Source of the DNA: Acidobacteriota bacterium
GTDB taxonomy: Bacteria > Acidobacteriota > Terriglobia > Terriglobales > Acidobacteriaceae
Direction of reading: 5' to 3'
Length of the DNA: 6,947 bases
Assembly: GCA_021781075.1 (NCBI GenBank)
Contig: JAJXXN010000118.1
Location: 1-6,947, forward strand
Both the position numbers and the translations under genes were made by a program. The notes beneath the pieces are model-generated. The model worked only from the letters and a program-made list of their open reading frames with translations. It searched no databases and was not told the DNA's origin. Of this stretch, positions 1 through 4,829 are shown piece by piece (position 1 is the stretch's first letter; every line of letters begins with the position of its first letter).

Positions 1-1
1 G

Positions 2-154
2 GGCAATTCGGCTAATCCTCGCTCCGGCTGGCAGGTCTACATCCTGCCGTACATGGACCAGGCGCCCCTATACAACCAGCTCCATTTCGATGGACCGCTC
101 CCAGGCGCGGTTTATGGCGGCGTCAAGGGAAGTGTCACTCGCATTGTCCTCCCG
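2..154 (+). CDS. DUF1559 prepilin-like protein, internal fragment
   Basis: Frame 2 from base 2 reads as the middle of a DUF1559 (type II secretion/pseudopilin-like) protein. It shows a G-W-Q-V-Y-I-L-P-Y-M-D-Q block and then L-Y-N-Q-L-H-F-D, which matches the family pattern of a W..ILPY.EQ..LYNQ segment lying just before the conserved CPS motif. The stretch that follows, ending near V-T-R-I-V-L-P-D (134-157), is compatible with the run-up to CPS, but CPS never appears because the sequence switches to an inverted pump gene. Family members start with a type IV pilin-like N-methylation helix and usually run to 200-350 residues; the N-terminus would lie left of the window and the C-terminus is lost. 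They are surface or pseudopilus proteins of unknown exact role, greatly expanded in Planctomycetota, Verrucomicrobiota and Lentisphaerota. The family call rests on about 30 residues. Confidence 0.62.
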
Positions 155-1195
155 GATCGCGATGAGGCCGGTGAGAAGCAGGCCGATGGTGCCCTCGCTG
201 ATGACGTTCTTGACTGCGGTCTTGACGAAGACGGATTGGTCAAAGACAACGTCGGCCTTGGATCCCGGGGGCATGTCGAGCAGGTGGGCCACCTCGTCGC
301 GAATGCCGTTGACGATGGAGATGGTGTTGGAGTCGCCACCCTGCTTGAGGACGGGGATGTAGACCGAGTGCTGCCCGTCGACGCGGACGATGTTGTATTG
401 CAACTGCCCGCCATCGACGGCGTGGCCGATGTCGCCAACCAGGAGGGAGCCGTTCCCCTGGCTGCGGAGGGGGATGGAGTTGACCTCTTCCGGGGTGGGG
501 ACCTGGCTGTTTGCGTAGACGTTGAAGTCCTTGGTGCCGATGCGGACATCGCCGGCGGGCAGGATGAGGTTGGAGTCGTTGACCGCGTTCACCACGTCCA
601 TGACGCTCAATTGCGCAGCCTCAAGCTTCACAGGGTCGACATAGACCATGATCTGCCGGTAGCGACCGCCATAGGGCTGGGGCACGGATGCGCCCTGGAC
701 GTTTGCGACCTGGTTGCGGACGGTGAACTGCGCAGTGTCCTTGAGCTGGGTTTCATTCAACCCCGCGCCTTTAAGGGTGATGAGACAGACGGGAAGATTG
801 GCGGCGTCAAAGCTCAACACAACGGGCGGCAGAGTACCCGGCGGCAGGCGCCGCAGGTTGGCCATGGCGAGGTTGGAGATGTTGCTGACGGCCGCATTCG
901 GGTCGGTACCCTGGTGGAAGTAAATTTTGATGAGGCTGACGCCAGTGAGCGAGCGGGACTCGATGTGGTCGATGTTGCTGCCGAGGGTGAAAAAGCGCTC
1001 GTAGCTGTCGGTGATGTCGGATTCGATCTGCTCGGGGGGCATGCCGGAATAAAATGTCGCGACCACGACGACCGGCAGCTTGATTGGCGGAAAGAGGTCC
1101 ACGGGCATGCCAAGGATGGCGACGAGGCCGACAACCACCACAAACATGCACGACATGAGGATGAAGAAGGGGTAACGGATGGAAAAACTAGACAT
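68..1195 (-). CDS. RND efflux pump permease, truncated (N-terminal third)
   Basis: This is the inner-membrane, proton-driven permease of a tripartite RND (AcrB/HAE-like) exporter. Visible in order are TM1 at residues 10-30, followed by M-P-V-D-L-F-P-P, then the start of the porter domain (Y-S-G-M-P-P-E-Q-I-E), the S-x-x-G-x-S-L-I-K-I-Y-F block near 82-93, the R-L-P-P-G-T-L-P-P-V-V block near 116-126, and the run to G-L-L-L-T-G-L (338-344) at the start of TM2. A full pump has about 1000-1070 residues and 12 TM helices. Similarity stops at residue ~344 (base 164); the last ~31 residues are antisense read-through of the DUF1559 fragment, so the true gene portion is 164-1195. Its ATG (1193-1195) directly follows the adaptor TAG, with a GAAGGGGG Shine-Dalgarno upstream, so the two are probably translationally coupled. 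Substrate unknown. Confidence 0.88.
   Translation of the reverse strand: MSSFSIRYPFFILMSCMFVVVVGLVAILGMPVDLFPPIKLPVVVVATFYSGMPPEQIESDITDSYERFFTLGSNIDHIESRSLTGVSLIKIYFHQGTDPNAAVSNISNLAMANLRRLPPGTLPPVVLSFDAANLPVCLITLKGAGLNETQLKDTAQFTVRNQVANVQGASVPQPYGGRYRQIMVYVDPVKLEAAQLSVMDVVNAVNDSNLILPAGDVRIGTKDFNVYANSQVPTPEEVNSIPLRSQGNGSLLVGDIGHAVDGGQLQYNIVRVDGQHSVYIPVLKQGGDSNTISIVNGIRDEVAHLLDMPPGSKADVVFDQSVFVKTAVKNVISEGTIGLLLTGLIAIREDNASDTSLDAAINRAWERSIEMELVV
155..166. other. Inverted junction between two broken genes
   Basis: To the left, DUF1559 similarity runs on the + strand; to the right, RND pump similarity runs on the - strand and stops at a Thr-Gly-Leu whose Leu codon is 164-166. The 8-bp palindrome ATCGCGAT occupies 156-163, exactly between the two. 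Neither gene is complete. This is the pattern expected of a head-to-head chimera formed at short inverted homology, or of a real inversion breakpoint; the sequence alone cannot separate these. Confidence 0.6.
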
Positions 1196-2443
1196 CTATT
1201 TTCCCCCTTCGGAATTGGAATCGTGGTATTCGAGCAGGTCCTTGCTGGCCGGGACCGGGGTGACACGCTCACCCTCGTGGAGGCTGCTTTGACCCGCGGC
1301 GATTACGGTGGCGCCGGGCTCAATGCCGGAGAGAATCTCCTGGCGATTGGCGCTGGTGATGCCGAGTTTTACATTGCGTTTTTCAATTACGCCGGAAGAG
1401 TTGACGATCATGACAGAGGGCGAGTCACCTGTGATGATGGCTGTGGCCGGGATGACGAGTGCGTCGTCCTTCTTTTCAAGGTCAAAATGAATATCCGTGT
1501 ACATGCCGGGCGCCAAGGAGAGGTCCTTGTTCGGCAGGTCGATTTCGGTTTGCATGGTGCGAGTATCCATGCTCACATCGCGCGCGAAGCGGATGACAGT
1601 GCCGGTGAATTCCCGGCCCGTGGCCTGGATGCGGACGGTGGCAGTTGAGCCTTCGTGGACGAAGGGGACGTCGGACTCGGGGATGGCCATGCGCAGGCGC
1701 AAGAGGTCGCTTTGCGCCAAACGGACGAGTGCCTGCGCGTTGCTCTCTGCCGTTCCGGCAGGAATCAGCGAGCCGACATCGGCATAGCGTGCGGTGACCA
1801 CACCGTCAAAGGGTGCGGTGATGACGGAGTATTGCTGCAGGCTCGAGGTGCGCATCTTGTCGGCCTTCGACATGCCCAACTGCCCCTCGGCGGCCGCGAT
1901 GGCCGAGCGGGTGGCCTCCACCTGCGCGGCGGTGGACTGGTCCTTGGCCTCCGCATCGTCAAGCTCCTGCTGCGCGATAAGGCCGGGCTGCTGTTCGGAG
2001 GCCTGCTTCATGCGGACAAAGTCGAGATGCGCGGCGTTGTGCAGCGCCTCGTCACGCGCCAGGTCGCGCTTCAGTTTCGAAATTTCATCGGTTGAACGCT
2101 GTACGGAGGATTCCGCGCCAACAACCTGCGCGTCAAGTTCGGGGACTTCAAGAACGGCGAGGGTTTCTCCTTTGCGGACGCGGTCGCCAATATCAACGTA
2201 GATATGGCGGACGTAACCGCTGACCTTGGCGTGCACGTCAACATCCTGATAAGGCTGGAAGACGCCGGCCAGGTCCAGGGTGCGCGCAATGGGGGCCTTT
2301 TGCGCGGTCACCACCGAGACGCGCTGGACAGTGTTATTGTCGTCAGACTTCTTATTGCAACCCGTAAAAAAAACAAGGGTTAAAACAGAAATTGCAGTCA
2401 TCGCCACCGAAGTGGCCATGAAAGTGATGCGTTTGCCGTTCAT
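1196..2443 (-). CDS. RND efflux periplasmic adaptor (membrane fusion) lipoprotein
   Basis: This is the periplasmic adaptor that joins the RND permease to an outer-membrane channel of the TolC type. The 415 residues have the full adaptor order: a signal peptide with lipobox ending F-F-T-G-C (Cys29 as predicted lipidated residue), the first lipoyl half at ~66-103 (V-H-A-K-V-S-G-Y-V), an alpha-helical hairpin at ~105-200, the second lipoyl half at ~208-232 (A-P-F-D-G-V-V-T), a beta-barrel at ~245-322 (A-P-G-M-Y-T-D), and a membrane-proximal domain at ~325-395 (V-I-P-A-T-A-I). The length is normal for the family. The start is supported by an AAGGAG Shine-Dalgarno 9 bases before the ATG. It directly abuts the downstream permease gene. 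No outer-membrane factor or regulator gene is visible beside it. Confidence 0.93.
   Translation of the reverse strand: MNGKRITFMATSVAMTAISVLTLVFFTGCNKKSDDNNTVQRVSVVTAQKAPIARTLDLAGVFQPYQDVDVHAKVSGYVRHIYVDIGDRVRKGETLAVLEVPELDAQVVGAESSVQRSTDEISKLKRDLARDEALHNAAHLDFVRMKQASEQQPGLIAQQELDDAEAKDQSTAAQVEATRSAIAAAEGQLGMSKADKMRTSSLQQYSVITAPFDGVVTARYADVGSLIPAGTAESNAQALVRLAQSDLLRLRMAIPESDVPFVHEGSTATVRIQATGREFTGTVIRFARDVSMDTRTMQTEIDLPNKDLSLAPGMYTDIHFDLEKKDDALVIPATAIITGDSPSVMIVNSSGVIEKRNVKLGITSANRQEILSGIEPGATVIAAGQSSLHEGERVTPVPASKDLLEYHDSNSEGGK
1203..1207 (-). promoter_or_regulatory. Ribosome binding site of the RND permease
   Basis: On the - strand GGGGG, within GAAGGGGGAA, lies 7 bases before the permease ATG. 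It is buried in the last codons of the adaptor gene (Glu-Gly-Gly-Lys-stop). This fixes the permease start and suggests re-initiation by ribosomes finishing the adaptor. Confidence 0.6.
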
Positions 2444-2452
2444 GGCGGAGAA

Positions 2453-2458
2453 CTCCTT
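2453..2458 (-). promoter_or_regulatory. Ribosome binding site of the efflux adaptor
   Basis: AAGGAG on the - strand lies 9 bases before the adaptor ATG (2441-2443), a near-consensus site and spacing that settles the start codon. Confidence 0.7.
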
Positions 2459-2495
2459 CAGGAAAAAAATCGTAAATTGTTCAAAATCCCCGGCC

Positions 2496-2509
2496 TTTTG
2501 CCGGCAAAA
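2496..2509. repeat. 14-bp perfect palindrome between small ORF and adaptor
   Basis: TTTTGCCGGCAAAA is its own reverse complement and begins 3 bases past the stop of the small membrane protein. A neighbouring CCGGCC to its left also allows a CCGGC/GCCGG hairpin with a short loop. It lacks a U-tract after the stem on the - strand, so it is a poor intrinsic terminator; a regulator-binding site or a weak attenuator ahead of the efflux genes are the alternatives. Confidence 0.4.
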
Positions 2510-2512
2510 AAT

Positions 2513-2902
2513 TTAAGCGCAGTTCGACGGAGGGGGGCGTCGGAACATGGAAACCCAATGGATTGCGAAAGGTTTGGCGCGAAAACTTGTTGGCTGCATT
2601 GCGGTGGGGATAGCCGCTGCGAGGCGCAGGGGAGCGCAAGCCAGCCAGGAAGCAGGAGCGGTCTGCTGTTTGAGTGTGGAGCTTTGCAGTCTCGCGCCCT
2701 GATCCTTATCCCCGGAGCAGCTATTGAGGAGCTTGGCCTCAGGGATTTTATGGAACAAAGTTGAGGCGCGGTAGAGGGAGAGTTTGTATCCCATCCCCCA
2801 GGCAACAACGGCCACTGAAACCAAGAGACACAATACAGCTGCAAACCAGCGCGCCTTGCGCCGGTTTGAGCAGCAGGTATCCATCTGAGTTTGTGCCTTC
2901 AT
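2513..2902 (-). CDS. Small single-pass membrane protein, uncharacterised
   Basis: This is a 129-residue protein without a recognised domain. A basic N-terminus (S-N-R-R-K-A-R-W, residues 12-19) leads into one clear TM helix at ~19-36, then W-G-M-G-Y-K-L-S-L-Y-R and K-I-P-E-A-K-L-L. The rest is compositionally mixed and ends R-R-P-P-P-S-N-C-A. The helix followed by a G-Y-K-L-S-L-Y-R motif and a Pro-rich end recalls short hypothetical proteins of Verrucomicrobiota, but that is from memory and not checked. Charge distribution predicts N-in, C-out topology. Support for a real gene is a -10 consensus 56 bases upstream, a GGGG/GAGG purine stretch before the ATG and a same-strand position 69 bases ahead of the efflux adaptor. 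Against it are no strong Shine-Dalgarno and a low-complexity second half. It may be co-transcribed with the efflux genes. Confidence 0.5.
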   Translation of the reverse strand: MKAQTQMDTCCSNRRKARWFAAVLCLLVSVAVVAWGMGYKLSLYRASTLFHKIPEAKLLNSCSGDKDQGARLQSSTLKQQTAPASWLACAPLRLAAAIPTAMQPTSFRAKPFAIHWVSMFRRPPPSNCA

Positions 2903-2958
2903 TTCTGTTGCCCCGACCTCTCAGGACCCAAAATGCCTGATTTCTGTGCGTTATCTCC

Positions 2959-2964
2959 ATTATA
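2959..2964 (-). promoter_or_regulatory. Probable sigma70 -10 box for the small ORF and efflux operon
   Basis: A perfect TATAAT on the - strand lies 56 bases before the small ORF ATG. The -35 region is weak (ACTTTC or CTTTCC at 16-17 spacing). No other good promoter was seen ahead of the adaptor, so this may drive all three - strand genes. Confidence 0.42.
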
Positions 2965-3119
2965 GAGACGAGCTTGAGGCGGAAAGTGTTTCCAGATGGC
3001 AGTTTCACACTGGAAGAGATTAAAAAATTCCCGCAGGTTGCAGAATGCCCAAAATAGAAGGCAAAATACCATTTCAATGTTGCTTTAATCTGTCGCTGGA
3101 AATATGAAAACCGATTACA

Positions 3120-3138
3120 GCCGCAGGGGGCTTGCGGC
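3120..3138. repeat. Inverted repeat, possible hairpin downstream of tRNA-Ser
   Basis: GCCGCA (3120-3125) and TGCGGC (3133-3138) form a 6-bp GC-rich stem with a 7-base loop. It lies ~100 bases downstream of the tRNA 3' end on the - strand. Neither side carries a convincing T-run, so a terminator role is only possible. Confidence 0.35.
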
Positions 3139-3221
3139 AGTTTGATGCAATCCTGGCCATGGACGCAGTCTGCGGCGAACCCTTAAACCCAAATCTGAAG
3201 CTGAACAGCCAGCCAAAGAGT

Positions 3222-3237
3222 AGCATGATGACATGCT
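3222..3237 (-). terminator. Hairpin touching the tRNA-Ser 3' end
   Basis: AGCATG and CATGCT are perfect 6-bp arms around a 4-base loop. The repeat starts at the last A of the encoded CCA and is followed on the - strand by ACTCTTT. It could act as a weak terminator or as a 3' processing structure for the tRNA transcript; there is no clear U-tract. Confidence 0.35.
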
Positions 3238-3326
3238 GGCGGAGAGAGAGGGATTCGAACCCCCGGTACCCTTTCGAGCACAACGGTTTTCAAGACCGCC
3301 GGTTTAAACCGCTCACCCATCTCTCC
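3237..3326 (-). tRNA. tRNA-Ser (anticodon UGA)
   Basis: This is a complete class II tRNA of 90 bases including encoded CCA (3237-3239). The acceptor stem is GGAGAGA (3320-3326) paired with TCTCTCC (3241-3247), with discriminator G at 3240. The anticodon loop is CTTGAAA, giving anticodon UGA, which reads serine UCN codons. The long variable arm GTGCTC-GAAA-GGGTAC is diagnostic of the Ser/Leu/Tyr class, and the T-arm has the GGTTCGAAT core. The gene points towards the efflux operon and away from the polysaccharide operon, whose promoter lies just behind its 5' end. Confidence 0.96.
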
Positions 3327-3339
3327 GCATACTAGGACT

Positions 3340-3345
3340 ATTGTA
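3340..3345 (-). promoter_or_regulatory. Probable -10 box for tRNA-Ser
   Basis: TACAAT on the - strand ends 13 bases before the tRNA 5' end, a spacing that would give a leader of about 6 bases. No good TTGACA lies at 16-18 bases upstream; the perfect palindrome TTCCATGGAA (3365-3374) covers that area. Confidence 0.4.
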
Positions 3346-3391
3346 ACCAAATTCCACAAAGGCATTCCATGGAAAGAGAAGCCGTTGATTT

Positions 3392-3418
3392 TTGACGGCA
3401 AGAATTGCCCTGTATAAA
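3392..3418 (+). promoter_or_regulatory. Probable promoter of the polysaccharide operon with embedded inverted repeat
   Basis: TTGACG (3392-3397) and TATAAA (3413-3418) give good -35 and -10 matches with a short 15-base spacer. Between them GGCAA-gaa-TTGCC (3397-3409) is an inverted repeat placed where a repressor would block RNA polymerase. A short spacer over a palindrome is also seen with activator-distorted promoters such as MerR-type, which is speculative here. The transcript would have a leader of roughly 85 bases before the adaptor ATG. Confidence 0.42.
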
Positions 3419-3495
3419 AATTTCCAATTACCCCGAAGGTTGTTGGCGCACACCCCAGGCTTCATGCAAACTGGCGGCGTGGCGATAAACAGCCT

Positions 3496-3500
3496 GAGGG
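3496..3500 (+). promoter_or_regulatory. Ribosome binding site choosing the adaptor start
   Basis: GAGGG lies 8 bases before the ATG at 3509. The frame is open back to an ATG at 3392, but that one has no Shine-Dalgarno and falls inside the probable -35 box, so the 3509 start is preferred. Confidence 0.6.
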
Positions 3501-3508
3501 CCTTCAAC

Positions 3509-4792
3509 ATGTCCACGACCGTTGCACTGCCAGAGGAGCTGCAAAAGGCCAGGCGCGTAGCCGCAATGATGGAGCGTTTTGGTCGGGGCAGAATCAAGCT
3601 TCTACTCGCCTTCTTTTTCACTGCCGCGGGCTTGTATGGCATCTTTTCAGACTCTGAATACATCACCACGAGCGATGCCGTGATTTCAGCCTACGCCCTG
3701 GATGTGAGAACGCCCGTCGAGGGCACGCTATCCGATATTCCAATAGCGGCGGGCGGCATGGTTTCCAAGGGGCAAGTGCTCGCGCGTGTCAAAAACCCAC
3801 TGCTTGACCAGCGCCCCTATGATGACCTGACGGCGGAGCAGGTACGCGCGGAGTCGAGCGCTGAAGCGCTGGAAAAGGAGCGCGGGTCGTTGCTGGCGGA
3901 GAAGCGGCACCTCGAGGCGCGCACGGGGAATTACCTGGAAATGGTGAACCACCGGATGAGCGACCAGATGCATGTGACCGAGCGCGCGCTGGGCGCGTTG
4001 AAAAACAGCCTGGCCCAGGCGGAAGTGGACTTGAAGCGCGGGGAAGGGCTGCACGATGCAGGGATCATGGCCGATGCGGATTACGAAAAACTGCTGTTGA
4101 ACAGGAATGTGCTGGCTGAGCAGGAGAAAGAGGCAGAGGCCGACTTGGCGGTGAACACAAGCGAGGCGACGGCGGCGAGGCGGGGCATTCTCTCGGAGCC
4201 TGGAACCAACAATGATGTGGCCTATTCGCAACAGCGAGTGGATGAGCTGGGGATATTGCTTGCCGCCAACGCGCGGCAACTGGCAACGGCGCGCGCCGAG
4301 GCTGCGGAGGCTGAAAGCGCGATTGCGCGCGAGTCGGCGCGGAACAACTCACTGTCGGAATTCCAAATCACCTCGCCAATCACCGGCCAGATCTGGCGGC
4401 TGAATTCGATCAATGATGAGCACGTTGGGGCGGGAACGTCGGTGGTGACGCTCATCGATTGCGCGCGGCAATTTGTGCTGGTTGAAATTCCCCAGGAGCG
4501 CATGGCGGACATTGAAGTGGGCCGCACCGCGTGGATGCGCATAACCGGGGAGCAGGAGGAGCGTGAAACGCAGGTGATCTCCATACAAAGCGACCCGCAG
4601 ATGGACTTTGACCATAAACTGACGGCGCTTCCGTATCGCGAACCGGACAAGAAACTGGCCATGGTGGTGTTGAGCATGACGCAGGGCGGCGCGGCTCCCG
4701 CGCCCGGCTGCGCCGCCGGTCGCGAGGTGCGCGTACGCATACCCACCCGGCCCAACAGCTACTTCACCCGTCTTGCGCGGCGTGCGTTTTAG
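3509..4792 (+). CDS. HlyD-family inner-membrane adaptor for polysaccharide export (BgsB/Alg44-like)
   Basis: This is a membrane fusion protein anchored in the inner membrane that probably guides nascent polymer from the synthase into or across the periplasm. The 427 residues show a basic cytoplasmic N-terminus (~1-30), one TM helix (~31-46), the first lipoyl half at ~64-95 (V-R-T-P-V-E-G-T-L and G-G-M-V-S-K-G-Q-V-L), a long Glu/Ala-rich coiled-coil hairpin (~105-282), the second lipoyl half (~286-315, I-T-S-P-I-T-G-Q-I-W) and a beta-barrel starting at L-I-D-C-A-R-Q-F-V-L-V-E-I-P (~315-360). It lacks the N-terminal PilZ domain of Alg44; that domain is on the partner synthase instead. Only 37 bases separate it from the synthase gene, so they form an operon. 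Without the neighbour it could be read as a drug-efflux HlyD/EmrA protein, but the pairing argues for polysaccharide export. Confidence 0.85.
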   Translation: MSTTVALPEELQKARRVAAMMERFGRGRIKLLLAFFFTAAGLYGIFSDSEYITTSDAVISAYALDVRTPVEGTLSDIPIAAGGMVSKGQVLARVKNPLLDQRPYDDLTAEQVRAESSAEALEKERGSLLAEKRHLEARTGNYLEMVNHRMSDQMHVTERALGALKNSLAQAEVDLKRGEGLHDAGIMADADYEKLLLNRNVLAEQEKEAEADLAVNTSEATAARRGILSEPGTNNDVAYSQQRVDELGILLAANARQLATARAEAAEAESAIARESARNNSLSEFQITSPITGQIWRLNSINDEHVGAGTSVVTLIDCARQFVLVEIPQERMADIEVGRTAWMRITGEQEERETQVISIQSDPQMDFDHKLTALPYREPDKKLAMVVLSMTQGGAAPAPGCAAGREVRVRIPTRPNSYFTRLARRAF

Positions 4793-4822
4793 GCGGCCTT
4801 ACGCCGCGTATCCCCTTTGAGG
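4793..4822 (+). promoter_or_regulatory. Intercistronic hairpin and synthase ribosome binding site
   Basis: GCGGC (4793-4797) and GCCGC (4803-4807) form a 5-bp hairpin with loop CTTAC right after the adaptor stop. GAGG (4819-4822) follows, 7 bases before the synthase ATG. The hairpin lacks a U-tract and is unlikely to terminate; it could adjust mRNA stability or the ratio of the two proteins. Confidence 0.4.
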
Positions 4823-4829
4823 CACCAGC

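Larger units (their letters stand above)
2903..3236. other. Non-coding stretch between small ORF and tRNA-Ser
   Basis: I see no supportable gene here on either strand. It contains the - strand TATAAT box (2959-2964), an inverted repeat at 3120-3138 and another at 3222-3236 beside the tRNA 3' end. Open frames crossing it have no Shine-Dalgarno, no recognisable protein features, or run through the tRNA. Confidence 0.6.

Noticed and set aside
68..163. 31-residue C-terminal tail of the permease frame (I-R-E-D-N ... S-L-D-A-A-I-N-R-A-W-E-R) as a natural end or as a SecD/SecF-like piece
   Set aside because: It faintly resembles the region after D-R-I-R-E in SecDF proteins, but the same bases on the + strand read well as DUF1559. 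The tail ends on the antisense of the L-Y-N-Q motif, so read-through is the simpler explanation.
53..1648. 531-residue open frame on the + strand
   Set aside because: It is antisense to the RND permease and adaptor, whose domain matches are clear. It is a by-product of GC-rich codon use; only its first ~34 codons, belonging to the DUF1559 fragment, are meaningful.
2477..2764. 95-residue + strand frame opposite the small membrane protein
   Set aside because: No Shine-Dalgarno, no hydrophobic or domain features, and it opposes the more plausible - strand frame with a promoter.
3237..3326. tRNA-Ser as integration site of a mobile element
   Set aside because: No integrase gene, no direct repeat of the tRNA 3' end elsewhere in the window, and the accessory-looking operon lies behind the 5' end of the tRNA and not its 3' end.
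3132..3335. 67-residue + strand frame containing R-E-R-D-S-N-P-R
   Set aside because: This is the antisense translation of a tRNA-Ser gene, a common false protein.
3183..3401. Sense-strand frames through the tRNA (also 3074-3283)
   Set aside because: They translate the tRNA itself and flanking non-coding DNA; no ribosome binding site or protein features.
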